The notes under the pieces: generated by a model
What the model was told of the DNA's origin: nothing
The model's input: the letters and a program-made list of their open reading frames with translations, nothing else
Databases searched by the model: none
Position numbers and translations under genes: made by a program
Part shown: positions 17,256-26,597 of the stretch, one piece after another
How positions within the stretch are numbered: position 1 is the stretch's first letter
Layout: the number at the start of each line of letters is the position of its first letter
NCBI GenBank assembly: GCA_963811905.1
Contig: CAWETK010000008.1
Location: 186,001-250,000 of the forward strand
Source: DATFVA01 sp963811905
Lineage (GTDB): Bacteria; Bacteroidota; Ignavibacteria; Ignavibacteriales; Ignavibacteriaceae
DNA length: 64,000 nucleotides
Reading direction: 5' to 3'

Positions 17256-20200
17256 ATGTCGGATTTTATTCATTTACATAATCATACGCACTACAGTTTA
17301 CAGGACGGGGCATGTACTGTTGACAGTCTTCTACAGGCTGCCAAAAAAAACAACATGCATTCGGTTGCTCTAACTGATCATGGTGTAATGTACGGTATTG
17401 CCGAGTTCTACAAGAAAGCAATCAAAGAAGGGATAAAACCGATTGTAGGAATGGAAGCTTACATTGTTACCGATGGTTCAAGGTTCGACAGAGCGAAAGA
17501 AAATGAAAACGGCAGAAAAAAATCGAAACACTACAGTCATCTGATCCTTCTTGCTAAAAATAAAATCGGATATCAGAATCTATCAAAACTTTCCACCCTC
17601 GGGCATACAGAAGGATTTTATTATAAACCAAGAATAGACCTTGAACTGCTGAGAAAATACAGGGAAGGCCTGGTTTGTACATCCGCCTGTGCCGGAGGCG
17701 TAGTATCGGTGCATCTTGTTAACGGAAATTACGATAAAGCCCGCGAGACAGCCAAAATATTTAAGGATATCTTCGAGGAGGATTTTTATCTCGAGATCCA
17801 GGATCACAATATGGATGTTGAGAAACCTATTCTTGAGGCAATGCCGAGGCTTTCAAAAGAGCTCGGGATAAAATTAGTAGCAACAAACGACTGCCATTAT
17901 ATTGAACCCGACCACGCTTACGCTCATAACATTCTGCTGCTTCTTTCCGATAAAAACGGCGCCGATTACCGGCAGCTTCGCTACGGAACAGACCAGGTTT
18001 ATTTCAAATCCCAGGAAGAAATGATCAAGCTCTTTAAAAAATATAAAGGAGCTGTTGAGAATACACTTGAGATTGATTCCAAGATAGATCTGAAACTGGA
18101 AACCGAGGGACATTTTTATCCGCAGTTCCCGATTCCCGAGCACGTACCTGCAAAAAATGCTGAAGAATATTTTGAACTCCTTGCAAACGATGGTTTGAAG
18201 AGAAGAGTGAAGGATATTACTTCTGAGGTTAAGGAAAGATTTGATTTTGAGATAGAGACGATCAAAAAAATGGGATTTGCCGGATACTTTTTAATAGTTC
18301 AGGATTTTATTAATGCAGCTAAAAGAATGAATATACCTGTAGGACCCGGACGCGGGAGCGTGGCGGGCAGCCTGGTTGCATACACGCTTGGTATTACGAA
18401 CATAAATCCTCTCGAATATAATCTGCTCTTTGAAAGATTTCTTAACCCTGCTCGTAAATCGATGCCTGATATAGATGTGGATTTTGCAGATGATCAACGC
18501 GGTGAAATAATAGACTATGTACGGAAAAAATACGGAAACAATTGCGTCAGCCAGATCATTACTTTCAACAGGCTCTCTTCCAAAGCGGTGATAAGAGATG
18601 TCGCCCGTGTACTAAAGATTCCCATACCTATTGTCAACAAGATAACAAAATTTATTCCTTCTAAGTTCGGTAAAGTATTTACTATTGACCAGGCGCTGGC
18701 AGAAGTACCTGAATTAAAATGGGTAAAGGATTCCAAAGAGAACGACATACAGGATTTAATCAAGTACGCAAAAGTACTTGAAGGAATGAACAGGAATGCT
18801 TCAAAGCATGCAGCCGGAGTTGTAATCACTCCCGATGAAGTAAGCAATTATGTACCTCTGGCAAATGCTGTTTCCCAGACAGATATAGTAACCCAGTATA
18901 ATATGAAAGAAATTGAAAGCTGGGGACTGCTGAAGATGGATTTCCTGGGACTTCGTACCTTAACGATTATCAGGGATGCGCTTGCTTTAATTAAAAAGAA
19001 TCACAACATAGATATCGACATCGATAATATTCCCCTCGATGATGAAAAGACGCTGCAGCTATTTTCAAAAGGACAAACGACAGGCGTATTTCAGTTTGAA
19101 TCTGCCCCGATGAGGGAATACCTTAAGAAATTAAAACCGACAAGTCTGAATGACCTATCAGCAATGAATGCTTTATACCGTCCGGGTCCTATGGATTTCA
19201 TAGACGATTTTATCGACAGGAAGTTCGGTTATAAAAAAGTAGAATTCCAGCATGACATTCTCGCGCCGATACTTGAAGAAACTTATGGAATAATTGTTTA
19301 CCAGGAACAGGTTATTCAGATTGCAAACAAAGTCGGGGGAATGAGTCTTGCGGAAGCAGACATCCTGCGCCGTGCAATGGGTAAGAAAGATCTTGCTGCA
19401 ATGAAACAGCAGAAAGAAAAGTTCACTGCCGGGGCCATACAGAACGGGATAACGAAAAAAATAGCCGAAGAGATCTTTGATGCCATTGATAAGTTTGCAA
19501 ACTACGGGTTTAATAAGAGTCATGCCGTTGCCTACAGTTATGTAGCATACCAGACGGCATATCTTAAGGCTCATTACACTGCAGAATTTCTTGCCGCCAA
19601 CCTTACAAATGAATTCGGCAATTCAGATAAAGTTGCTCTTTTCCTTGAGGACTGCCGTAAATTAAAGATCGAAGTACTTCCGCCGGATGTGAACAATCCT
19701 TCAGTAACATTCGATGTGCAGGATGGGAAGATACGGTTCGGTATGTCGGCTATTAAGAATGTCGGTATACCTGCAGTTGAAGAAATTATCAGAACAAGAG
19801 AAAAGATCGGGAGAGATTTTACCAGCATATTTGATTTCTGCGCCAGTGTTGATACACATATTGTTAACAAGCGTGCTCTTGAAGGCTTAGTACTTGCAGG
19901 CGCTCTTGATTCAATTAATAACATTCGCTCCAGACAGCTTGTTGCTGTTGAAACTGCACTGGACTACGGCAACAAAGCACGCAATTCGGTAATGAATGCT
20001 GAAAACAGTCTGTTCGGTGAAATGGCGGAAGTTGTAAAGTTATCGGAACCAGTTCTGCCTGAGCTGCCTCAATGGACTGCAAAGGAAAGACTTGCGAAAG
20101 AAAGAGAAGTTCTTGGTTTTTACGTCACCGATCACCCATTAAGAAAATTCGAGCTTGAATACAAATCTTTTGCTTCAATTCAGCTTGGGGATACTGAGAA

Positions 20201-20717
20201 ACTTGAGGATTCCGATGTGGTGCGAGCCTGCGGTGTAATCACTGAACTGAAAACAAAAATTGACAAATCAAACAGACAAATGGCGTTCTTTAAATTAGAT
20301 GATTTCTCCGGCTCCTGTGAATGCCTTATGTTCTCAAAGATATATGAGGAATACGGTAAATATATCCAGGAAGAGGAATGCGTATTGATAATTGGAAAAA
20401 CTGAAAGCAGCGGAGATGCTATAAAGCTGCATATTGATAAAGTGATACCTCTGCAGGAGACCAAAGCTGAACTGACTGAAAGTCTTAAAATTTATATCGA
20501 CAAAAAACGGCATCCGCTTGAAAAAATTTCTGAACTAAAAGAGATTCTAAATACAAGTGAAGGAAGTACACCTTTATATATCGATCTTATAAACAATGGA
20601 TCAAAACCCCACAGGTTCAGTTTAAAGGATAAGAGAGTCGGACTGACTGATCAATTAATTCAGGATATAACAAATTGTCTGGGTGATGATGCCCTGAGCC
20701 TTGTATGCAGAAAATAG
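17256..20717 (+). CDS. dnaE: DNA polymerase III subunit alpha
   Basis: This 1153-residue protein is the replicative polymerase catalytic subunit of the DnaE1 type. The N-terminal PHP domain starts with HLHNHTHYSLQDG. The palm carries PDIDVDFAD near residue 403 with two catalytic aspartates and KMDFLGLRTL near residue 562 with the third. The fingers include KSHAVAYSYVAYQTAYLKAHY. The tau-binding and OB-fold regions follow from about residue 900 (VVRACGVITELKTK). There is no fused proofreading exonuclease. The gene stands alone after a long spacer and is probably transcribed from its own promoter. Confidence 0.97.
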   Translation: MSDFIHLHNHTHYSLQDGACTVDSLLQAAKKNNMHSVALTDHGVMYGIAEFYKKAIKEGIKPIVGMEAYIVTDGSRFDRAKENENGRKKSKHYSHLILLAKNKIGYQNLSKLSTLGHTEGFYYKPRIDLELLRKYREGLVCTSACAGGVVSVHLVNGNYDKARETAKIFKDIFEEDFYLEIQDHNMDVEKPILEAMPRLSKELGIKLVATNDCHYIEPDHAYAHNILLLLSDKNGADYRQLRYGTDQVYFKSQEEMIKLFKKYKGAVENTLEIDSKIDLKLETEGHFYPQFPIPEHVPAKNAEEYFELLANDGLKRRVKDITSEVKERFDFEIETIKKMGFAGYFLIVQDFINAAKRMNIPVGPGRGSVAGSLVAYTLGITNINPLEYNLLFERFLNPARKSMPDIDVDFADDQRGEIIDYVRKKYGNNCVSQIITFNRLSSKAVIRDVARVLKIPIPIVNKITKFIPSKFGKVFTIDQALAEVPELKWVKDSKENDIQDLIKYAKVLEGMNRNASKHAAGVVITPDEVSNYVPLANAVSQTDIVTQYNMKEIESWGLLKMDFLGLRTLTIIRDALALIKKNHNIDIDIDNIPLDDEKTLQLFSKGQTTGVFQFESAPMREYLKKLKPTSLNDLSAMNALYRPGPMDFIDDFIDRKFGYKKVEFQHDILAPILEETYGIIVYQEQVIQIANKVGGMSLAEADILRRAMGKKDLAAMKQQKEKFTAGAIQNGITKKIAEEIFDAIDKFANYGFNKSHAVAYSYVAYQTAYLKAHYTAEFLAANLTNEFGNSDKVALFLEDCRKLKIEVLPPDVNNPSVTFDVQDGKIRFGMSAIKNVGIPAVEEIIRTREKIGRDFTSIFDFCASVDTHIVNKRALEGLVLAGALDSINNIRSRQLVAVETALDYGNKARNSVMNAENSLFGEMAEVVKLSEPVLPELPQWTAKERLAKEREVLGFYVTDHPLRKFELEYKSFASIQLGDTEKLEDSDVVRACGVITELKTKIDKSNRQMAFFKLDDFSGSCECLMFSKIYEEYGKYIQEEECVLIIGKTESSGDAIKLHIDKVIPLQETKAELTESLKIYIDKKRHPLEKISELKEILNTSEGSTPLYIDLINNGSKPHRFSLKDKRVGLTDQLIQDITNCLGDDALSLVCRK

Positions 20718-20844
20718 TCTTTCCCAACCGGCAAAATCTGCAATTCGCAAAAGCCGAATATTCTCACTATAATTGTATAACTTACATCATTTTTGTATTA
20801 TTTAAATTCCGATTTAATTTAACATGAAAAGGCATTGAGAAGGT

Positions 20845-21672
20845 ATGGCACAGAACGCAAATGAAAGACTCTGGGCGGTAATACTAGGAGCTTCTTCAGG
20901 ATTCGGCGGGGCTGTTGCAGTGAAGCTTGCAGAGGACGGCTACAATATATTCGGGGTGCATCTTGACCGGCAGGCAACAATGCACAATGTCGATCGTATT
21001 GTAAACGATATAAAATCAAATGGTTCTGAAGCAATTTTTTTTAACGTTAATGCCGCCGATGCCGAAAAAAGAAATGAAGTTATTGATAAGATAAAGAATA
21101 TCGCCGGCGGGAAGCCCATTATTAAAGTGCTTATGCACTCACTTGCCTTCGGTACACTTAAACCCTTTATACAGCAAAATGAAGAACAGCCGATAACAAA
21201 AGCACAGATGGAAATGACTCTTGATGTAATGGCCCACTCTCTTGTATACTGGGTTCAGGAGTTAGTTAAAGAAAACCTTTTTATGCATAAAGGCAGAATA
21301 TTTGCGATGACCAGTTCGGGAAGCAAAGCTGTAATACCATATTACGGTGCTGTTTCGGCAGCAAAAGCCTCACTGGAATCACATGTAAGGCAGCTTTCCA
21401 CAGAGTTGGGTGAAATGGAAATTGCCGTTAATTCAATTATGGCTGGTGTAACAGACACCCCTGCACTAAGGAAAATCCCCGGCAATGTTCCGATGATTGA
21501 AGTAGCAAAGAAAAAAAATCCCCGAAACAGGTTAACTACCCCCGGCGATATAGCAAAAGTTATTTCAGTATTATGCAGAGACGGCGGGGAATGGATCTCC
21601 GGAGGAGTAATAAATGCTGACGGAGGAGAAGACAGCGTTAATTATGTTGGTCAGGGCGACAAAGTAATTTAA
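20845..21672 (+). CDS. Short-chain dehydrogenase, probable enoyl-[ACP] reductase
   Basis: The 275-residue protein has the Rossmann fold of SDR enzymes. The cofactor loop is GASSGFGGA, more like ordinary SDRs than classical FabI. The MHSLAFG segment matches the HSIAFA region of enoyl-ACP reductases, and the active-site spacing is Tyr-x6-Lys (YGAVSAAKASLE), the pattern of FabI/FabL, not the Tyr-x3-Lys of most SDRs. I therefore favour reduction of trans-2-enoyl-ACP in fatty acid elongation. An SDR of other specificity is possible. A trxA gene follows 24 bases later. Confidence 0.68.
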   Translation: MAQNANERLWAVILGASSGFGGAVAVKLAEDGYNIFGVHLDRQATMHNVDRIVNDIKSNGSEAIFFNVNAADAEKRNEVIDKIKNIAGGKPIIKVLMHSLAFGTLKPFIQQNEEQPITKAQMEMTLDVMAHSLVYWVQELVKENLFMHKGRIFAMTSSGSKAVIPYYGAVSAAKASLESHVRQLSTELGEMEIAVNSIMAGVTDTPALRKIPGNVPMIEVAKKKNPRNRLTTPGDIAKVISVLCRDGGEWISGGVINADGGEDSVNYVGQGDKVI

Positions 21673-21696
21673 TTCAGTTTATATAAGGATGATCAA

Positions 21697-22020
21697 ATGA
21701 AAACAATAACAATAACAGATGACAACTTCGATGAAGAAGTTGTAAAATCAGATAAGCCGGTGCTTATTGATTTCTGGGCAACCTGGTGCGGCCCCTGTAA
21801 AATGATAGCGCCAATAGTTGAAGAACTGGTTGATGAATATGAAGGCAAAGCGAAAATCGGGAAGCTTGATGTAGACAACAACCAGCAGACAGCCATTAAA
21901 TTCGGTGTCCGCAGCATCCCTACTATCTTAATCTTCAAGGAGGGTAAGCTGAAGGATACTATTATCGGAGCTGTTCCTAAGGGACAAATAGTTCAGAGAC
22001 TAAATTCCGCAATAGCCTGA
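21697..22020 (+). CDS. trxA: Thioredoxin
   Basis: The 107-residue protein is a canonical cytoplasmic thioredoxin, with the WCGPCK redox site (Cys31 and Cys34) after FWATW and the cis-proline in SIPTILIFKEG near residue 73. There is no signal peptide. It reduces disulfides in ribonucleotide reductase and other targets using thioredoxin reductase. An AAGGATG ribosome-binding site precedes the ATG. It lies between the SDR gene and serA, all in the same direction with short spacers. Confidence 0.95.
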   Translation: MKTITITDDNFDEEVVKSDKPVLIDFWATWCGPCKMIAPIVEELVDEYEGKAKIGKLDVDNNQQTAIKFGVRSIPTILIFKEGKLKDTIIGAVPKGQIVQRLNSAIA

Positions 22021-22054
22021 ACCTGATTTTTTTTTCAAATCCCATCGGGAGTTT

Positions 22055-23653
22055 ATGTATAAAATATTAATTACCGATGCGGTTGATAAGAAATGTAAAA
22101 CAATTCTTGAATCAGCCGGCTTTGAAGTTACTTTCGAAGCCGGTATGCCTTCCGAAAAAATAAAATCTATTATTAAAGAGTATCATGCATTAGTGGTACG
22201 CAGTGAAACTCAGGTTACAGCTGAGTTAATTTCTCAGATGGATAAAATGATTGTCATTGGCCGGGCAGGAACAGGTATAGATAATATTGATGTTCACGCA
22301 GCTACACGAAAAGGGATAATAGTGATGAACACTCCCGGCGGCAATACAGTTTCAACTGCAGAGCATACAATGGCATTAATGCTGGGAATGTGCAGAAATA
22401 TTGCACAGGCGAACCAGTCGATGAGAGCAGGGAAGTGGGAGCGCAAAAAGTTTAAAGGGACAGAACTCGAAGGAAAGACGCTCGGCGTAATAGGGCTGGG
22501 CAAAGTAGGAAGGGAAGTTGCGATCAGGGGAAGAGCATTTGGTATGAATGTAATCGGTTATGATCCGGTTCTCTCAAAAGAAGCTGCAAACAAACTTGGA
22601 GTAAATTTTGCTGATCTGGCCACAATATATAGTGACTCTGATATTATAACCGTACACGTGCCATTGAATGAGGATACTGAAAACCTTCTTTCAGAAGAAA
22701 CTTTAAAGAAATGCAGAGATGGTGTTAAAATAATTAACTGCGCAAGGGGAGGAATTGTAAATGAGACTGCACTTATTGAAGCATTGAACAACGGCAAAGT
22801 ATCGGCAGCCGCACTGGATGTATACACAAACGAGCCCCCCGATTTATCAGGGGACCTGATACAGCACCCTAAAGTATTAACCACTCCTCATCTCGGCGCC
22901 TCCACAGAAGAAGCCCAGGAAAAAGTTGCCGTGCAGATCGCTGAACAAATTACCAGTCTGTTCAATACTAATACTTTGAAGGGTGCAGTCAATGCAGTAT
23001 CAATAGAAGCGCTTAAAAATGAAGAATTAAAACCCTTCATCAAATTAACAGAAAGTTTGGGCGAGATGCTGGCACAGCTCAATAAGGCACACCTTAAAAA
23101 TCTGAATATCAACCTGAGCGGAGAATTCCTTCATTCATTTTCTGAGATATTAGCCAGGAGTTTTTTAACGGGGTTTCTGTCTCAGAAATCCGATGAAACA
23201 GTAAACCTCATAAATTCTCAGATGCTGGCCAAAGAAATGGGTATCAGTCTTAACGAGATACGGTCGGCTGAAAACCAAAGTTTCAAAAATCTGATTACTG
23301 CTGAATTTATAAGCGATGTCGGCAGAAATAGCCTTGCCGGTACTGTTTTTGGTGATAAAGAAATCAGAATCGTAATGATTGATAATTACAGGGTGGAACT
23401 AAAGCCTGAAGGAAGCATGCTGTTCTATAAAAATTTAGACAGACCAGGTATGCTAGCCTCTGTTGGAAATATACTTGCAGATGAGAACATTAACATTGCC
23501 GGACTGTCGTTAGCCCGCCTGGAATCGGGCAAAGAAGCGCTTACGGTTATTAGTCTTGACGGATCAATTAACAAGAAAGCAATTAATAAGATTTTATCAA
23601 CAGAAGGTATATGGGATGTATTACCGGTCAATTTTAAAGACAGGCGGGAATAA
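22055..23653 (+). CDS. serA: D-3-phosphoglycerate dehydrogenase, long form
   Basis: This 532-residue enzyme oxidises 3-phosphoglycerate to 3-phosphohydroxypyruvate, the first step of serine synthesis. The NAD-binding loop is VIGLGKVGRE near residue 148, and the catalytic Arg, Glu and His lie in NCARGGIVNE, DVYTNEP and TPHLGAST. After about residue 320 come the allosteric-substrate-binding domain and a C-terminal ACT domain (about 455-530, with DRPGMLASVGNILADENINI), which usually mediates serine feedback. A shorter paralogue lies at 51.5 kb. Confidence 0.93.
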   Translation: MYKILITDAVDKKCKTILESAGFEVTFEAGMPSEKIKSIIKEYHALVVRSETQVTAELISQMDKMIVIGRAGTGIDNIDVHAATRKGIIVMNTPGGNTVSTAEHTMALMLGMCRNIAQANQSMRAGKWERKKFKGTELEGKTLGVIGLGKVGREVAIRGRAFGMNVIGYDPVLSKEAANKLGVNFADLATIYSDSDIITVHVPLNEDTENLLSEETLKKCRDGVKIINCARGGIVNETALIEALNNGKVSAAALDVYTNEPPDLSGDLIQHPKVLTTPHLGASTEEAQEKVAVQIAEQITSLFNTNTLKGAVNAVSIEALKNEELKPFIKLTESLGEMLAQLNKAHLKNLNINLSGEFLHSFSEILARSFLTGFLSQKSDETVNLINSQMLAKEMGISLNEIRSAENQSFKNLITAEFISDVGRNSLAGTVFGDKEIRIVMIDNYRVELKPEGSMLFYKNLDRPGMLASVGNILADENINIAGLSLARLESGKEALTVISLDGSINKKAINKILSTEGIWDVLPVNFKDRRE

Positions 23654-23715
23654 ACTATGTTGACATTGAAGTAAGAATGGAGTTATTTTCAATTAGTTAA
23701 TAAAGGCCCAAAAAC

Positions 23716-23744
23716 TTGACAAAAATGAGATGTTATCGTATTTT
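23716..23744 (+). promoter_or_regulatory. Sigma-70-like promoter upstream of the surface-protein block
   Basis: TTGACA at 23716-23721 and TATTTT at 23739-23744 are separated by 17 bases, the ideal spacing. The pair lies about 90 bases before the ATG of the secreted Asp-box protein, leaving a roughly 85-base leader with an AGGAG site. Confidence 0.5.
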
Positions 23745-23834
23745 GACTGGGCTTTTAAATAGCAGATTGATTGTGAGAGGGTTAGTTTAAGAAAAATCAA
23801 TAATCAATAATCTAAAAACAAATAGGAGAGCACA

Positions 23835-25667
23835 ATGTTTCGAAATGCTACTATTCTTTTGGCTCTTTTTTGTGTGTTAACTCTCGGGTTGACTCAGGCA
23901 CAAAATAAACCAAAAATTAACAAAACTTCTAAAATCCTAACACTGACGGGAGATGAGGTTTATGCCAAGACTTTCAATCCTTTAGTTAAAATCGGGGAAA
24001 CATTTTATCCGAATATTGTTGCCGGCGATTTAACTTTCGATTTTGTGGGCACAAATCTCTTTTCAGGTTACGATGCTCAATCAAACGGGACAACTGATGA
24101 GATCTGGCAGGACCCATCTAGCCCCGAGAATCTTCACGCAGTTTTCATTGCTTCTCAGCAAACTGCCGGCTGGACAGACAGAACTGTTGCTTATTTTAAC
24201 AGCCTTGATGGCGGAGCATCATGGTTCGCTGCGGCCAATGTTCCTACAACCGGTGAGAGAAGCGGTTATCCTTCAATAAACGGTTTTGATGATGGTACCG
24301 AAATTATTGCTCTTCATGCTGCAGTCGGCGGCGGAACTACAAGGACAGCAATATTTATCGATCAAAGTGCCGGCAGCGGTACTTTTGATTTTTGCGATCC
24401 AGGTGATGGACCTTCTTCTTTAGGTCCTCCAATATGGCCAAGAGTTCTTGGTTTGGGATCTTCAGATTATGTTTTTACGAGTTCAATCAGTACAACAGTT
24501 ACCGTTGACGTTGGTGCATATAATAATACCGGTGATAATGCTTGTACTTTCTCCGGATATGAATACTTTTCCGGTGGTCAGGCCGAGGTTTACTCACTTG
24601 CTTATGACGAAACAAGCGGAACAGTAGGACAATTATATCTTGGCGACAACGAATTTGGCAACGATGTGTATTATCGTGAATCAACTGACGGTACTTTAAC
24701 CTGGTCCGATCCGGATACCTTATGGGCCTGGAATGATGTTGATAGTTTGGGTTGTATCCGTGGGGTTGATCTTGCCTTCTTTAACGGACAACCAGCAGCT
24801 GTTTTTGAAATTGGTCACGTTGATCCGATTGCAGGAACTTATGGACCATCTGATCCCGAGACTAGAATTTGCTTCTGGTCCCCGACAGTAAACGGAGGTT
24901 CACCTATGGTAATAGCAGATTCATCTATGGTACCTTATTATGACAACTATAATTCGGGAACTAATGATGTTATGATTCCCATTACAAGACCAACTATAGG
25001 AGTCTCTACAGGTGCAATGAATAATAACGCACTCTTTGTTTCATTTCTGGCTAATACAGATCAATATCTGGAAGTTAATACTATTGCAAACAGTTACTAT
25101 GCCGGATGGTTCACGTATTCTGTTGACAGTGGTAAAACCTGGACTGCTCCGGTTAAATACACCCCGGATGAAACTCCGCTCAGGGACTGGAGATATGTAA
25201 GTATGTCACAGAAAAATGCTGTAACGGATGATTCAATTTGCACAGTACACATGGTTATCCAGGCTGATACAATTCCGGGCAGTAATGTTAATGTTTCAGC
25301 AGGTTATCCGGTATCTTCAGGTGCTGAATTAGTAGGTGTTAACACGACCATTACTATTCCTCAATTTTATCCAAATGGTGTTAAAGATAATAACAATAAT
25401 CCTTATACATTTAATCTATCGCAGAACTATCCGAATCCATTCAACCCAACTACACGGATCAGTTACTCAATCGCTGAAAGAAATAATGTTTCAATTAAAG
25501 TATACGATATGCTTGGAAGTGAAGTTACCACACTTGTCAACACGACCAAGGATGCAGGTAATTATGAAGTCAATTTTGATGCTTCAAAGTTAGCTTCCGG
25601 TCTTTATATTTATAAAATTCAGGCGGGCAATTTTGTTCAATCAAAGAAAATGTTGCTGCTGAAATAA
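23835..25667 (+). CDS. Secreted Asp-box (sialidase/BNR-like) protein with type IX sorting domain
   Basis: The 610-residue protein has a signal peptide over residues 1-22 (cut near TQAQ) and a C-terminal type IX secretion sorting domain from about 526, with LSQNYPNPFNPTTRISY and ending in SKKMLLLK. Between them, three Asp-box-like motifs appear at about 123-130 (NSLDGGASW), 282-290 (ESTDGTLTW) and 428-436 (SVDSGKTW), suggesting a beta-propeller. Catalytic sialidase residues are not recognisable, so enzymatic activity is not claimed. It is probably exported and attached to the cell surface. An AGGAG site precedes the ATG, and an intrinsic terminator follows the gene. Confidence 0.78.
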   Translation: MFRNATILLALFCVLTLGLTQAQNKPKINKTSKILTLTGDEVYAKTFNPLVKIGETFYPNIVAGDLTFDFVGTNLFSGYDAQSNGTTDEIWQDPSSPENLHAVFIASQQTAGWTDRTVAYFNSLDGGASWFAAANVPTTGERSGYPSINGFDDGTEIIALHAAVGGGTTRTAIFIDQSAGSGTFDFCDPGDGPSSLGPPIWPRVLGLGSSDYVFTSSISTTVTVDVGAYNNTGDNACTFSGYEYFSGGQAEVYSLAYDETSGTVGQLYLGDNEFGNDVYYRESTDGTLTWSDPDTLWAWNDVDSLGCIRGVDLAFFNGQPAAVFEIGHVDPIAGTYGPSDPETRICFWSPTVNGGSPMVIADSSMVPYYDNYNSGTNDVMIPITRPTIGVSTGAMNNNALFVSFLANTDQYLEVNTIANSYYAGWFTYSVDSGKTWTAPVKYTPDETPLRDWRYVSMSQKNAVTDDSICTVHMVIQADTIPGSNVNVSAGYPVSSGAELVGVNTTITIPQFYPNGVKDNNNNPYTFNLSQNYPNPFNPTTRISYSIAERNNVSIKVYDMLGSEVTTLVNTTKDAGNYEVNFDASKLASGLYIYKIQAGNFVQSKKMLLLK

Positions 25668-25700
25668 TTATTTCATATGTTTCGGATAAGTAATTAATAG

Positions 25701-25735
25701 GTAGCTGTCGGGCAATCGGCAGCTACTATTTTTTT
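25701..25735 (+). terminator. Intrinsic terminator after the Asp-box protein gene
   Basis: A 10-bp stem (GTAGCTGTCG with CGGCAGCTAC, one G-U pair) and a 6-base loop are followed by ATTTTTTT, 33 bases after the stop codon. This separates the secreted-protein gene from the lipoprotein-receptor genes. Confidence 0.85.
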
Positions 25736-25801
25736 GAAAAAGACAAAACTATCTTATTCAAATAACTATCGAATAAAAAAATACTTTGTGTGAGGTGAAA
25801 G

Positions 25802-26572
25802 ATGCGGTTAAAAAACAAAAGGAAGTTTTTGTTTTTACTTCCAATATTTCTGGGGTGCATACTCTATAGCTGCGTAGAAGAGCCGACGATCGCGCCTGTC
25901 GGTCCCGTCTATTCCGTATTAAAAATTGCCAATATGAGTAATAATGTTGATGCCATTACTGTATATATTGATGGAAAACAGGTTGCTTCTTCATTGGCAA
26001 AGGGTGAAACAACAAACTACTTTGATGCCGATGCAGGCAAATTGAATTTTGTAGTAGAAAACAGCGGCGGTACGACGATCTATACAAAAACTATAGATAT
26101 AAATACCTGGGAGAGAACAGATATAATTTTTGCAGGAGAATATGATCCCGATCCGCTATTAAGCACATTCGCAAATTTTGAAATTGCCGAAGGCGAGATT
26201 TACGTCAGCAGCAAACCTGCAGCTGATAGCTTGAATTTATATTTTGTTCATGCTTCTGCTGATGTGGATACAAATAAAGCAAAGAGTTATGATATTTCCG
26301 CGCTGGTTCCGGGTGATTCCATTGTAGTATATCCATCATCGGGTACTAATCCTCTCCCTTTAAAGTTCGGAGGATCATACTCCGCAGGTAATATAGAACC
26401 GGGAGAATATACATTCCGTTTTGCTGTTGATGGCGGGTCCGATACTCTAGTGACAGGTCCGTATAACCTGGCAGCAAACCTAAGATATTACTTGTATTTA
26501 TACGGGAACCCAAATAATCTGCAGTTTACCCTGAAGGAAGTTATTCCTCCGCCGGTTCGGTCCAGGGATTGA
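25802..26572 (+). CDS. DUF4397-type lipoprotein
   Basis: The 256-residue product starts with a lipoprotein signal peptide ending in ILYSC (Cys24). Two similar beta-rich stretches follow, including VYSVLKIANMSNNVDAITVY and LNLYFVHASADVDTNK, the pattern of DUF4397 domains found in surface lipoproteins of Bacteroidota. It is probably anchored to the outer membrane. The gene lies 25 bases before a TonB-dependent receptor gene, so the pair recalls SusC/SusD-like receptor-lipoprotein couples, although this is not a SusD homologue. The ligand is unknown. Confidence 0.72.
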   Translation: MRLKNKRKFLFLLPIFLGCILYSCVEEPTIAPVGPVYSVLKIANMSNNVDAITVYIDGKQVASSLAKGETTNYFDADAGKLNFVVENSGGTTIYTKTIDINTWERTDIIFAGEYDPDPLLSTFANFEIAEGEIYVSSKPAADSLNLYFVHASADVDTNKAKSYDISALVPGDSIVVYPSSGTNPLPLKFGGSYSAGNIEPGEYTFRFAVDGGSDTLVTGPYNLAANLRYYLYLYGNPNNLQFTLKEVIPPPVRSRD

Positions 26573-26597
26573 GAAATTTAAAAGGAGATGAAGAGTT

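Noticed and set aside
19173..19574. 133-codon minus-strand frame inside dnaE.
   Set aside because: It lies entirely antisense to conserved polymerase motifs and shows no protein-like pattern of its own.
23703..23756. Long-range pairing of AAAGGCCCA with TGGGCTTTT around the promoter at 23.7 kb.
   Set aside because: The loop would be over 35 bases and includes the promoter boxes; a chance match is more likely than a functional hairpin.
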